A stretch of 64,000 nt of DNA from Cryobacterium psychrophilum (GTDB taxonomy: Bacteria; Actinomycetota; Actinomycetes; Actinomycetales; Microbacteriaceae), in NCBI RefSeq assembly GCF_004365915.1, contig NZ_SODI01000001.1, positions 3,286,001-3,350,000 on the forward strand. Direction: 5' to 3'. Shown here one piece after another: positions 33,645-41,921 of this stretch. The notes beneath the pieces are model-generated. The model made no database searches. It was not told the origin of the DNA and saw only the letters and a list, made by a program, of their open reading frames with translations. Numbering within the stretch: the stretch's first letter is position 1; every line of letters begins with the position of its first letter. The position numbers and the translations under genes were made by a program.

Positions 33645-35161
33645 GCGTTACAGATGTAAAGCCTGACTACGACCTCGGCACGAGTGCTGACTACCTCGTC
33701 TTCGGTGTCGGCGCGAAGAAAAGGAAGCACACCGCCGCAGGCTCAAACCGCATCGTGCCAGGCTTCTATTGCGACGCTCCGTGCGTCGAGGCGTTCGTGG
33801 CATTGGGTGACGAGCTCGCCAAACAGAACAGCCGAAAGGTGAAAGCGCAAAGCTACGTGCTGTCGTTCTCGCCCGAGGAGTTCGATGTGGATAGCCCCGC
33901 TGATCTTCAACGAGTCGGCGACGCGGGATTCTTGCTCGCGAAGAAGATGCATCCGAACTCCGCGTGTCTCGTCGTCGTACACGCCGATGGCAAGGGTCGT
34001 GCAGCGCACGCGCACATCAAGGTACTGAACCACGACACTGCGACCGGCATGGCCCTACGTGATTTCCGCGTGCACTGGCGGGTGAAGAAGGCCAACGATG
34101 AGCTGATGCGAGACCTTGGCATGCAGGTAGTTGAAGCGAAACCAAAGCAACCCACGGACGCCTGGGTCACCAGGCGAAACGAACTGCCCCAGTACGAGCA
34201 GCAGCTCGGCGATGTGTGTGCTGAAGCAAAGTTCGAGGCGCTGGCCGCGACATTGGCCGCCCCCTCGCCCAGCATGGCAAGGTTTACAGCGCGGTTCACA
34301 GCGGCATGTCAGGCTCGAGGCGTCGAGCTGGTCACCGATGAGTACAAGGTCAAGAGCGGCAATCGTGGGGGCAAGCAAGAGGGCGCTACCGTGGTGGGCT
34401 TCACCTTCAAGATGCGGGACGACACGACGCCGAAGCGCCGTATCCGCAGGCGCAAAGCCTCGGCACTGTCGTCCGAGTTCACACACGACGCGATCACCGC
34501 CGCATTCGACGCGAAGCAAATGCAGCCGCAGGAAGGCGTGCCCGCCCAAGTTCCTGTGCGCCGGCAGCCCAAGCGCCCCCGCATGGCGCAGCAGAAAACC
34601 GCAGCCACGATTTCCGGTGGCATGGCTCCGGCTCCGGCTCCGGCTCAGGCTGAGTCGGAAGCGCGGCAGTCCGCTGCTGCAGTGAAGCCGGCAAACTCGT
34701 GGAAGGAGCAGATGCAGGCAGCGCTTGAAGAAGCCAACGCGCAGGGTAACGCCGAGAGCAACCGGATGATCACGGAGTACCTCCGGGAGAAGGAGGCGGT
34801 GGCGGCTACCAAGTGCGAGCAGCATGCTCAGCAGGCAGAAGCAGCTCTCCAGTCAGAACCCGCGCACCGGCCGCAGAGAAACCCGCCGTTGGAGGGTCTC
34901 CGGAAGCTCGACGAGGAGACCCTAGAAGCCGCAGCGAGCGCCCATGAGCCAGAGCAAACTCCTGAGGAGGCGGCGGAGCCGGAGACGATCAACGAGGCCG
35001 AAACCATCTTCGAGCGGGGCCACAGTCCTTCTCCGTGGACGGACAGTGAGAACCCGTATCTGACTAAGAATCGGAAGAGAATGCAGCGCATCCGTGCGGA
35101 ACTTGCCGACGCGGACGATGAGACTTTTGAGAGCGCCGACACCAGGACACCAGGCGATTAG
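33641..35161 (+). CDS. Relaxase / mobilization nuclease
   Basis: 506 residues. The N-terminal relaxase core (about residues 1-170) has SYVLSFSPEEFDVDSP, with a helix near GDAGFLLAKKMHPNSACLVVVHADGKG, and an HUH-type metal motif in GRAAHAHIKVLNHD. The likely catalytic Tyr is near the N-terminus (SADYLVFGVG). The C-terminal half is Ala/Glu-rich and probably coiled or disordered. It would nick oriT and pilot the strand into a recipient using another element's secretion system. Coupled by ATGA overlap to mobC. Confidence 0.8.
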   Translation: MSVTDVKPDYDLGTSADYLVFGVGAKKRKHTAAGSNRIVPGFYCDAPCVEAFVALGDELAKQNSRKVKAQSYVLSFSPEEFDVDSPADLQRVGDAGFLLAKKMHPNSACLVVVHADGKGRAAHAHIKVLNHDTATGMALRDFRVHWRVKKANDELMRDLGMQVVEAKPKQPTDAWVTRRNELPQYEQQLGDVCAEAKFEALAATLAAPSPSMARFTARFTAACQARGVELVTDEYKVKSGNRGGKQEGATVVGFTFKMRDDTTPKRRIRRRKASALSSEFTHDAITAAFDAKQMQPQEGVPAQVPVRRQPKRPRMAQQKTAATISGGMAPAPAPAQAESEARQSAAAVKPANSWKEQMQAALEEANAQGNAESNRMITEYLREKEAVAATKCEQHAQQAEAALQSEPAHRPQRNPPLEGLRKLDEETLEAAASAHEPEQTPEEAAEPETINEAETIFERGHSPSPWTDSENPYLTKNRKRMQRIRAELADADDETFESADTRTPGD

Positions 35162-35180
35162 GTGGCCAAGAAGCACATAA

Positions 35181-35591
35181 TTCTCTAAGATCGAACACCC
35201 GCGAGGGATAACTGAGGCGTGGTTACTGGGTCTCTTCGCAATCTTGTCGCTCGAGAACGTCACAGCATTCCTAGGCTGGGACGAGGAATCTGTTCGCGCT
35301 GCCGTCGCAGAGGGGCACCCGCACGCGGTCGAAATCTCAGGCTGGCTCCGTTTCCCGACATGGCAGTTCAGTGTTGGATCGCGCACGAAACCAATTCCGG
35401 GCCTCACCGAGATCATCCACGTCGTCCAAGTCATCACCCCGAGATGGACGTGGCACAGCGTCGCCGGATTCATGACGACACCCCAGTCAGACCTCGTGGC
35501 TAAGGGACGAAAAACCCCGGGCGCATGGCTGCGTGACGGAGGCGACGTCAACGACGTGATCGAGACAGTCGAGGCAGACGATTGGCGATGA
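35181..35591 (+). pseudogene. Possible 5'-truncated antitoxin-like gene (MbcA/Xre C-terminal type)
   Basis: Coding-like sequence runs from just after the stop at 35178-35180 (EHPRGITEAWLLGLFAILSLENVTAFLGW) to 35591. There is no good start codon upstream; the first usable start is a TTG at 35244 without a ribosome binding site. The C-terminal part WHSVAGFMTTPQSDLV and TPGAWLRDGGDVNDVIE resembles the DUF2384/MbcA antitoxin tail that interacts with RES- or MbcT-type toxins. No toxin gene is adjacent. It may be a truncated relic or a functional protein with an unusual start. Confidence 0.45.
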
Positions 35592-35851
35592 GCACCTAAC
35601 GCCGGCATCCCAAGGCGCGCGCATTTATCCCGACAGTTGTTCGTATATGAGTCGACTACTGTGCAAGCGCCTATTTTCCTAGACTCGGTAGCCGCGGGAA
35701 TTCCTCCCGCGAACTATCATCGGTGTCTTCTAGAGCACGCATGAGGAAACAGTGAATGAATCAAATTGGCGGAGCTAGGAGCTGAAATGTGCAGAGGAAA
35801 TGGATTAATGAATGACACGGTAAGAGCCATCGCAGATTCGGAGGGCCGGTC

Positions 35852-36820
35852 GTGAGCCCCCGGACCAGCTTGCTCGCGTTCCAGGCTGAAAAGGACCTCG
35901 AGAACTACCTGCTGGTCCATCTATCGCTGCTCCTGTCGGATCTGGGACAGGGCCTCTTGATTATCGGAAAACAGGTAGCGACGGCTTTCGATCGTCGTAT
36001 CGATCTTCTCGCGATCGATGCGACAGGGGCCATCCACGTCATCGAACTGAAGCTGGGCGGGACTACCCCTCAGATCGTCAGCCAAATCACCGACTACCTT
36101 TACTGGATCCGGAAACTCAGTAGGGACGATATCATTCGCGTCGTCGCTCAAAATCGGCTGGGCATAAACTTAAAGGTTGCTTTCCAGGAGCGCTTTGGTC
36201 ACCCGCTACCAGCGGCAGTCAACGAGGCGCAGGTTCTCACGATCGTCGCGGCGTCCATCGACCTCAAAACTCAACGCAGTATCCTGGCAATCCGGAATCC
36301 TGGACTTTCGACCACAATGTTCCGCTACGTCGTCCAGTCCGGCGCCGTCAGCCTCATCCCGTGCTGTCTTGATGGTCAGGACGTGGAGGCCTCTCAGGCC
36401 GAGACGATACCCCAGGCTCTCCGAAAACATTCGACGGCGCCGGTGTCGCTTGGGCCACCGACCTACAGGGTGCTCATTCACGACAGCGTCCGAGAGTTCT
36501 GGCTGACCCACGCTCATCTTTTCGCCTCGCCCATCGTGACCTTTGAATTCGTCTTCAAGGAGTATGAGAAATGGGTCCGCGCGCAAGTGACCGAAGGCAG
36601 GCAGCCAACCTCCGACCAGATGGGGCTATTTGGTCGGGAGCTGTTTGCGCTCACCGGGGAGTCCGGAGAGTGGACCCGAGTTTATTTTCCTCCTGGGATC
36701 GATGTGAACACCCTCGCGACCTTGACAAACCTGCCGTTAACTCGGACAGTCATCGGGGGAGTCAATTACCGTGCTGTGGCATACCGGAGAAATCCGGACT
36801 ACCAAGCATCTGCAGCTTAA
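35852..36820 (+). CDS. DUF91/NucS-like PD-(D/E)XK endonuclease
   Basis: 322 residues. The nuclease core lies near the N-terminus: FDRRIDLLAIDATGAIHVIELKLGG gives Asp51, Glu65 and Lys67 of a PD-(D/E)XK site, followed by QIVSQITDYLYWIRKL, as in the NucS/DUF91 catalytic domain. The C-terminal 200 residues are not recognised and may bind DNA or sense something. NucS proper has its own N-terminal domain, so this is a different architecture. GTG start behind GGAGGG. As cargo on the element, a DNA-degrading defence role is plausible but unproven. Confidence 0.7.
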   Translation: MSPRTSLLAFQAEKDLENYLLVHLSLLLSDLGQGLLIIGKQVATAFDRRIDLLAIDATGAIHVIELKLGGTTPQIVSQITDYLYWIRKLSRDDIIRVVAQNRLGINLKVAFQERFGHPLPAAVNEAQVLTIVAASIDLKTQRSILAIRNPGLSTTMFRYVVQSGAVSLIPCCLDGQDVEASQAETIPQALRKHSTAPVSLGPPTYRVLIHDSVREFWLTHAHLFASPIVTFEFVFKEYEKWVRAQVTEGRQPTSDQMGLFGRELFALTGESGEWTRVYFPPGIDVNTLATLTNLPLTRTVIGGVNYRAVAYRRNPDYQASAA

Positions 36821-36925
36821 CGAGGATTACGTTATCGCTCGACTCGTTTGCTCGACTCGTTTGCGCGGCTTGTGTGACCAGAGAGTGCGTGACCAGATCG
36901 TCTCGGAAGCGCGCAAGACACGCTG

Positions 36926-37447
36926 CTACTTCAAACTAAGCGTTGCCATTACCTCTGCTGCCAGCTCTCCCTTCAGATAGGGGCGGGGAAGGTTAAATAC
37001 GCGCGCACCCCATGACGTCATTTCACTCTGGTAGCCAGGCTGTGCTTTCTTTCCTGATAGCGCATGGACGGGCGGGGCATAGATTGCGAGAGCAGCCATC
37101 TTCGCTTCGAACTGCGCCCTGCCGTGCTCAACCTCGCTTTTGGGCAGGTCAGCTGCGCTTGGGGTCGGCCGTCGGACAAGGTCCGCAAATCCGACGCCTG
37201 CCTCAGGAGCAGTTCGCTCTAAATGTCGATCGCCATCACTGAGCGTCATCAGGCCGACTTTGACCAGCATCATGATGCGACCGCGCGCGCCTTGGCCCTG
37301 ATAGTAGTGACCTGCCGTGACGCTCGTCAGCGAGGGATTGATCCCCACTATCACTGCCCGCGGCCGAGGAGGCCAGACTTCGGCCAGCGTGAGCACCTCA
37401 GCGCCCATCCATTCGACGCGCTCCTGATACCCAATGAGGTCGGTCAT
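36926..37447 (-). CDS. Uracil-DNA glycosylase family (MUG-like) protein
   Basis: 173 residues. RPRAVIVGINPSLTSVTAGHYYQGQG is the GINP motif of the mismatch-specific glycosylase branch, followed by GVGFADLVRRPTPSAADLPKSE and a C-terminal VFNLPRPY block in place of the usual NPSG motif. Such enzymes remove uracil or damaged bases; some defence and anti-defence systems use this fold. It is encoded opposite to the DUF91-like nuclease, convergent with a 105-nt gap. Confidence 0.75.
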   Translation of the reverse strand: MTDLIGYQERVEWMGAEVLTLAEVWPPRPRAVIVGINPSLTSVTAGHYYQGQGARGRIMMLVKVGLMTLSDGDRHLERTAPEAGVGFADLVRRPTPSAADLPKSEVEHGRAQFEAKMAALAIYAPPVHALSGKKAQPGYQSEMTSWGARVFNLPRPYLKGELAAEVMATLSLK

Positions 37448-37849
37448 ACCGTTGGCCTTCCGCTTTGTCGCTTGCTGCGCCGAGCGACCGACAAGTTCTG
37501 CCCGTCGTCGTGACTACTTGGCGATACGCCTCATTGTAGGGATAAGTGCGATTATCGGGGGTAAAAAACCACCCCCTTGAAGTGACATGTGGCTGAGCAG
37601 AAAAAGGGGTATCCACGCGTGGAATCGCTGTACTGACTCGATGGAGCAGGTGCTGTCAGGGCGACGTCACTGTTTTGCCACCGCTCTGCGTCTGGCGGTG
37701 GAAGTCCAGACCGAAAATCGAACTGTAAGCTGGCGTCAGACTTGGGGAGTCGCCATAGATTATGGGCACTCGGGGCGGTGTCCGGTACGCGATTGGATTC
37801 AATCTCGAGCCGAGGTTCGCGACCCTCGTCCCGATCGAAAGGAATCTCC
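37448..37849. other. 402-nt divergent intergenic region, no gene seen
   Basis: Lies between the divergent starts of the glycosylase-like gene and the lipoprotein gene, so it should hold both promoters. The only structure seen is a short G/C inverted repeat (GGGGGT at 37557-37562 with ACCCCC at 37571-37576). Confidence 0.5.
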
Positions 37850-38479
37850 GTGCGCACTCCCGCGTCCGCTCTGTTCACTGCTGCCATTTGCTCTGCGCTT
37901 CTTCTCACCGGTTGCGCCGGCCCCGTCGAAGGCAAGATCGAGCCGAAGGCCAGTGCTGAGCCTTCCGCCGCGGACACAGCCGCGGCCACGGACGAAGCAG
38001 AAGCGCCCACCGCCAAACTCGGTACCCGCACCAACCCGTTCCCGACGGGCACCGCAGGTAAGCACGCCTCCGATTCGGTGTGGACATTTAGCGCCGGCGA
38101 GACGGATACTGACGCCTGGCCTGAAATCTTGGCCGTCAATGAGTACAACGAGGCGCCGGCAGAGGGAAACGGCTACATCACCGTCCCTGTGACGGTGCAG
38201 GTGGATGACGTCGCAGCCGTAGTAGATGGCGCTGACCCGTCATACTCCTTCGACGTCTCGTACGTCACCGCGTCAGGCAACACGTACGACGGCACCACGT
38301 GCTTGGGGGTATTGCCCGATCCCGGTGAGTTGTACAACGTCGGAGTGATGTACGGCGGGGCTCAGGCTGGATTCATTGGTTGTGCCCAGGTTCCCACCGC
38401 AGACATTCCCGGCGGAGCCTGGGTCGTCTCCTCGCTTGTGGCCGGCTCGACCGCGTTCTTTGCGGGACCCGCTTCCTGA
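37850..38479 (+). CDS. Lipoprotein of unknown function
   Basis: 209 residues from the GTG at 37850 (GAAAGGAA upstream). The signal peptide ends in a lipobox, ALLLTGCAGP, so Cys near residue 22 would be lipidated and the protein held on the outer face of the membrane. A Ser/Ala/Glu-rich linker follows, then a beta-rich domain (NGYITVPVTVQVDDVAAV, SYSFDVSYVTASGNTYDGTTC) with two Cys residues, reminiscent of DUF4352-type domains. Its role on the element is unknown; surface exclusion is one possibility. Confidence 0.75.
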   Translation: MRTPASALFTAAICSALLLTGCAGPVEGKIEPKASAEPSAADTAAATDEAEAPTAKLGTRTNPFPTGTAGKHASDSVWTFSAGETDTDAWPEILAVNEYNEAPAEGNGYITVPVTVQVDDVAAVVDGADPSYSFDVSYVTASGNTYDGTTCLGVLPDPGELYNVGVMYGGAQAGFIGCAQVPTADIPGGAWVVSSLVAGSTAFFAGPAS

Positions 38480-38558
38480 GGTCAACGCGACGCGCGTGTC
38501 GCGCGTGGTTCAGGACGTTCGCGCCCTCGGAATGCGCAGGTGATCGAGCATCGCGGTC

Positions 38559-39287
38559 CTACGCGCTCAGCGCGACGAGCAGCCGCTCGATTCCCAGGTC
38601 CGCCCCGTCGATGGTGGTGATGATGGTCCCATCCATGCGGATAGCTCCGATCGCGTTCTTGAGCAACTCGCGGTCCCGCTTGCTCGTTTGCCCGGCAAGT
38701 TGATCGCCACGGGTGATGAGGGTGGTGAGAACAGCGAAGTCGATGAGGTGCCGCTTGACACCCTGGTCAAGTGGGACGGTGTACGCGGCCGCTTTGAGGA
38801 CGAGCGCTCCGAGCAGGTTCGGCCGCCAGATCAGCGCCTCGCGCCCGTCATGGTTGACGGTGACCAGCTCTGCCCTGTCGATGGCTTGGTTGGATCCTCG
38901 GGCTTCCAGGGTGGTACCACCGGTGACACCAGTTCGTGCTGCGGCCCTCTCACCGACGTGCTCTGGAATGAGAAGGTCGAGGGTGGCATCGCCACGTATC
39001 CAGCGGTGCTGATGCCCTTCAGGACTTTGGCCGGCGGACTCGAAGCCGATGTCGACGAGGGCCTTGGTGACATCATGGAGAATGGACGGCTGTGCGCGCA
39101 CATCCAAGACGGCGTCCGCGTCGTCGGTCGGTCGGTTCGGCGTGACTCCGCGTTCGATGCACCAGAGGTGCACCATTTGACCGCCGACCAGGCACCAGTT
39201 GTTCGGCACCTTCTCGGCCAGGTCGAAGAGGGCGTGCCAGGCCTGCGAAGACTTGTTACCGAGTACCAGCATCTGGATGACTGTCAC
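38559..39287 (-). CDS. Nucleotidyltransferase toxin-like protein (AbiEii/MenT type)
   Basis: 242 residues. The nucleotidyltransferase signature lies near the N-terminus: WCLVGGQMVHLWCIERG, then RPTDDADAVLDVR, the GG and Asp-x-Asp positions of the DUF1814/AbiEii fold. ALVLKAAAYTVPLDQGVKRHLIDFAVL is the downstream helix with the Lys typical of this fold. MenT relatives transfer pyrimidines to tRNA acceptor ends, blocking translation. Its start overlaps the stop of the HTH protein gene by 4 nt, so it forms a type IV-like toxin-antitoxin or abortive-infection pair. Confidence 0.78.
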   Translation of the reverse strand: MTVIQMLVLGNKSSQAWHALFDLAEKVPNNWCLVGGQMVHLWCIERGVTPNRPTDDADAVLDVRAQPSILHDVTKALVDIGFESAGQSPEGHQHRWIRGDATLDLLIPEHVGERAAARTGVTGGTTLEARGSNQAIDRAELVTVNHDGREALIWRPNLLGALVLKAAAYTVPLDQGVKRHLIDFAVLTTLITRGDQLAGQTSKRDRELLKNAIGAIRMDGTIITTIDGADLGIERLLVALSA

Positions 39288-39946
39288 CGATTGCTCAGCA
39301 TCTCTTTGACCCGCTGGCTCTCTCGCGGACCAGCATGGTCAGCAAGGTCAGCGAGGACCAGACCCAGCGGCGCTCGCCCGTCGGCGTCCGCTTGGACGCG
39401 AGCTAGATGGAGCCACACATTCGCGTTCTTTGCACTTTTCGCGTTCTTTACTTCCACCAGCAAGTACTCGCGAATCAACTCTTTGGCGACTTCGGGGTCA
39501 ACGTACGCTTCGACCTCATGCTCGCTGCTGAGGCCCGCGCGGTCGTCGCTGATTCCCGAGAGGACGACACGAGCATCTGTGCGAAGGTCAGCGAGGTCAT
39601 CCGGGTTCGCGTGCAAGGCACGCACCGGAGCGCGTTCCCGTAGCCAGCCGGAAAGCAGGAGATCTGGCGTGGCTGTGCGCGTGAGAGCAATGCACTTGAA
39701 TTCAAGTCGCCAGCGCGCTGTCGCGTCTATGTTCTCGGGCTCGATCCCCGACAACAGAGCGATGAGCGACCATGAGTTGGTCATGCTCAGCGGGCGAGAC
39801 AGCGGAGCCTGGCGACGGAGCTCTGCTTCGTCGATGACCCAGCTCGAGCCGATCTTGTCGGCGTGGATTTTTCCCGTGCGAATGAGCTGGTGCACGCGCC
39901 CGACAGAGATGCCCTGGCGGGCGGCATACTCTTTGACACTCAACAT
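39284..39946 (-). CDS. HTH protein, presumed antitoxin/repressor of the nucleotidyltransferase pair
   Basis: 220 residues from the ATG at 39946 (MLSVKEYAARQGISVGRVHQ). The N-terminal winged helix is of the excisionase/MerR type (residues 1-45). The rest is an unrecognised domain, with EVEAYVDPEVAKELIREYLLVEV near the C-terminus. The upstream partner in AbiE-like systems is a DNA-binding antitoxin, which fits. The start codon lies inside a perfect 14-bp inverted repeat, and TACCCT sits 6 nt upstream, suggesting a leaderless, self-repressed promoter. Confidence 0.72.
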   Translation of the reverse strand: MLSVKEYAARQGISVGRVHQLIRTGKIHADKIGSSWVIDEAELRRQAPLSRPLSMTNSWSLIALLSGIEPENIDATARWRLEFKCIALTRTATPDLLLSGWLRERAPVRALHANPDDLADLRTDARVVLSGISDDRAGLSSEHEVEAYVDPEVAKELIREYLLVEVKNAKSAKNANVWLHLARVQADADGRAPLGLVLADLADHAGPRESQRVKEMLSNR

Positions 39947-39981
39947 GTCACAAGGGTACAACCGCTAGTACCCTTGTGACA
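39946..39981 (-). promoter_or_regulatory. Operator overlapping the -10 box and start codon of the antitoxin gene
   Basis: Perfect 14-bp arms, TGTCACAAGGGTAC (39946-39959) and its complement (39968-39981), with an 8-nt spacer. On the minus strand the arm contains TACCCT 6 nt before the ATG at 39946. Confidence 0.7.
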
Positions 39982-40439
39982 AGTGGGCCGCGGAATGGCG
40001 GACACAGCACAGTGGGCTTGACGCAGAAGATGCGCAACATACGGCAGACAGCCGTTGAAACGCTCCGATCTGGAGTATTGCTAGGGCATGGGCAGTGACG
40101 GGCCAGGGCCGAGAACTCATCAGTTGCGCAGTGCGTATCGCGCGCGTTGCTGTCGCAAGGGGGCGTAGCAACACCTTTTTGGAGAGGTGTAGTTGGGGTC
40201 GTCTCAGCTCCGCCCCAATCGCCGAGCGGACCGGAGGTAGGGTGCTCTTCCGGGGTTGGATGTGCGGGTTTAGTGCAGCTTGGAGCGCTTGACTGCGGCG
40301 CCCTGCGAACGTTAAGAAACCGTGCGGTTGGTTTTCCTGCTAACCTCAGCCCGGGAATCGCTGGCAAGGTTCGCTCCGGGACTCCCGGGATGCGAACGGG
40401 GGTCGACGGCCCTTTCATTTACGAAAGGTAAAAGATTTC
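39982..40439. other. 458-nt intergenic region without a recognisable gene
   Basis: Between the divergent toxin-antitoxin and secreted-protein genes. No protein-like frame stands out. A small inverted repeat (ACACCT at 40171-40176 with AGGTGT at 40185-40190) may be a weak terminator. The last 20 nt carry the GAAAGG site for the next gene. Confidence 0.5.
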
Positions 40440-41396
40440 ATGATGTTCACTAAGAAGCGACTAGGGGCCGGTGTCGGTCTGGGTCTGAGCTTGGCTATAT
40501 CAGTCGGTGTTGGTAGTTGGGGAGCCGTTCCGGCGTTCGCTACTACGACCGATGAAACGCTGAACTCGGTATCTGCCGCGACACCAGAGACAATCGCCAA
40601 CGCGGCAGTAGTGCCAACGGCTGTGGCGAGCGAGAACGCGATTCATTCCACCGTAGGGAGGGTGGACGTGACCATCCCCGTTGACCCGGCCGCCGGGATC
40701 ACACTCGACGCTGACGGGCGATCCGTCTCTATTGGGTTGCCTTTTACGCCGGACGCAAGCTCAGCGAAAGTTGAGCAGGAAGGTGTCGTGTCGTATGACA
40801 ACAACAATGGTTCGACCACCGTCCCGGTTGTTCAGACAGATGGCAGCGTGCAAATCAACACTGTCATCGACAATGCCGCCGCACCAACAAGGTACGAGTA
40901 CCCGATCACGCTACCCGCGTTTGCGAACCTTACGGCTGTCCCTGACGGCTCCGTCAACATAACGGATGCTGCCGGTGCTGCGTTCGCCAGTATCGCCGCG
41001 CCGTGGGCCAAAGGCGCTAACGGGTCCAAAGTGGCCACACGTTACGAGATCAGCGGCACTTCGCTCATACAGATCGTGGAGCACAACGTTCGCGGCACGG
41101 TTTACCCGGTCGTAGCTGACCCAACAGTGAGCTATCTCTGGTGGGGCGTAGCCTACAAACTCAGTAATTCTGAGACAAGAGATCTCGCAGCCAATTTCGG
41201 TCCCGCCTATTTCATAAACGCAGTTTGTGGTTTCACTGGTCCTGCTGCGCCAATTTGTGCTCTAGCGGTGAACATCCGACTGTGGACGTGGCAGAAGCCA
41301 GTAAACGATGCTGCTAGGCAAGGGCGGTGCGCTCAACTCAACTATCCCTACGGATCAGGGCCCGCACTATGGAACGTGACAAACGAACGCTGCTAG
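40440..41396 (+). CDS. Secreted protein of unknown function
   Basis: 318 residues with a clear signal peptide: KKR, a hydrophobic core (LGLSLAISVGVGSWG), and a probable cut after PAFA. The middle is beta-rich (VDVTIPVDPAAGITLDADGR, TRYEISGTSLIQIVEHN) and ends YPVVADPTVSYLWW, a pattern I have seen in actinobacterial surface and toxin-like proteins. The C-terminal 75 residues have four Cys and a GPAAPICALAVN hydrophobic helix. A small membrane-protein gene follows, and a 65-bp duplication spans the junction. A bacteriocin-like or contact toxin is one guess; there is no direct evidence. Confidence 0.7.
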   Translation: MMFTKKRLGAGVGLGLSLAISVGVGSWGAVPAFATTTDETLNSVSAATPETIANAAVVPTAVASENAIHSTVGRVDVTIPVDPAAGITLDADGRSVSIGLPFTPDASSAKVEQEGVVSYDNNNGSTTVPVVQTDGSVQINTVIDNAAAPTRYEYPITLPAFANLTAVPDGSVNITDAAGAAFASIAAPWAKGANGSKVATRYEISGTSLIQIVEHNVRGTVYPVVADPTVSYLWWGVAYKLSNSETRDLAANFGPAYFINAVCGFTGPAAPICALAVNIRLWTWQKPVNDAARQGRCAQLNYPYGSGPALWNVTNERC

Positions 41397-41473
41397 CCAT
41401 GGGCGTTACGCTCAACTTGCTTATCTCTACGGACCGGAGCCCGAATTATGAAACACGACAAACGATCTCTGCT
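41330..41473 (+). repeat. Diverged 65-bp tandem duplication at a gene junction
   Basis: Copies 41330-41394 and 41409-41473 align without gaps at about 77% identity (15 mismatches by eye). Copy 1 encodes the end of the secreted protein; copy 2 holds the start of the small membrane gene. Copy 1 also contains an equivalent start (ATGGAACGTGACAAACG). Confidence 0.8.
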
Positions 41474-41657
41474 GGTACAGCTTCTGATTGCAGTGGCTGG
41501 CAGTGTCATAACGTTATTCTTCCTCCTACTTGGAGGAACGGAAGGCCCGCTTGTTTGGGTCATTCCACTGACCATCTTCGTGTCGTGGTCAGTGATTGGA
41601 ATCATTAGATCCCGACGCTCACCATCTTCGCCATCAAGTCGCCGTAATTCTCCTTAA
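41448..41657 (+). CDS. Small two-helix membrane protein next to the secreted protein
   Basis: 69 residues. Two transmembrane helices (LLVQLLIAVAGSVITLFFLLL and PLVWVIPLTIFVSWSVIGII) and a basic, Ser-rich tail, as in small immunity-type membrane proteins. The start ATG is 51 nt after the stop of the secreted-protein gene. A 24-bp hairpin terminator follows at once, so the two genes probably form one operon. No family recognised. Confidence 0.65.
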   Translation: MKHDKRSLLVQLLIAVAGSVITLFFLLLGGTEGPLVWVIPLTIFVSWSVIGIIRSRRSPSSPSSRRNSP

Positions 41658-41663
41658 CAGAGG

Positions 41664-41717
41664 GCAAAACGGTACAGCTCGCCTCCCACGTACGGGAGGC
41701 GAGCTGTACCGTTTTGC
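41664..41717. terminator. Long hairpin terminator
   Basis: Perfect 24-bp stem (41664-41687 and 41694-41717) with a 6-nt loop. The outer arms GCAAAAC and GTTTTGC give T-rich ends in both directions, suiting the convergent genes on each side. Confidence 0.88.
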
Positions 41718-41797
41718 TCTCATCGATGTGGTACCAGCAGGTATGCGAGATGGCGCGGTAGTGCAGCCTGCATCACCGCGCCAGGATGGGATCGCGC

Positions 41798-41920
41798 CTA
41801 GACTTGGTGTCGGTCTATCCACTCCGCGAAGTAGCGTGGCCAGTCTTCGTACTCCATGGCCTCTACAAGTTGTTCGATGAATGCGCGGAGCTGAGGAGGC
41901 GCTTGCCGGCTTGGCGTGCC
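41798..41920 (-). pseudogene. Gene fragment downstream of the nucleotidyltransferase gene
   Basis: The minus frame reads APPQLRAFIEQLVEAMEYED, then WPRYFAEWIDRHQV before a stop at 41798. It looks protein-like but has no start or ribosome binding site and begins inside the end of the neighbouring gene. Possibly the tail of a lost partner gene. Confidence 0.3.
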
Positions 41921-41921
41921 A

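Noticed and set aside
34055-34825. Minus-strand open frame inside the relaxase gene
   Set aside because: Low-complexity His/Arg-rich translation opposite the relaxase C-terminal region; no independent start signal.
37552-38148. Minus-strand open frame over the lipoprotein gene
   Set aside because: The plus frame has a lipobox, ribosome binding site and sensible domain order; the minus frame is its shadow.
41728-41738. GTGGTACCAGC, a partial third copy of the arm-like site in mid-element
   Set aside because: Only the first 11 nt match and the rest diverges, so I do not count it as an arm site or an internal element boundary.
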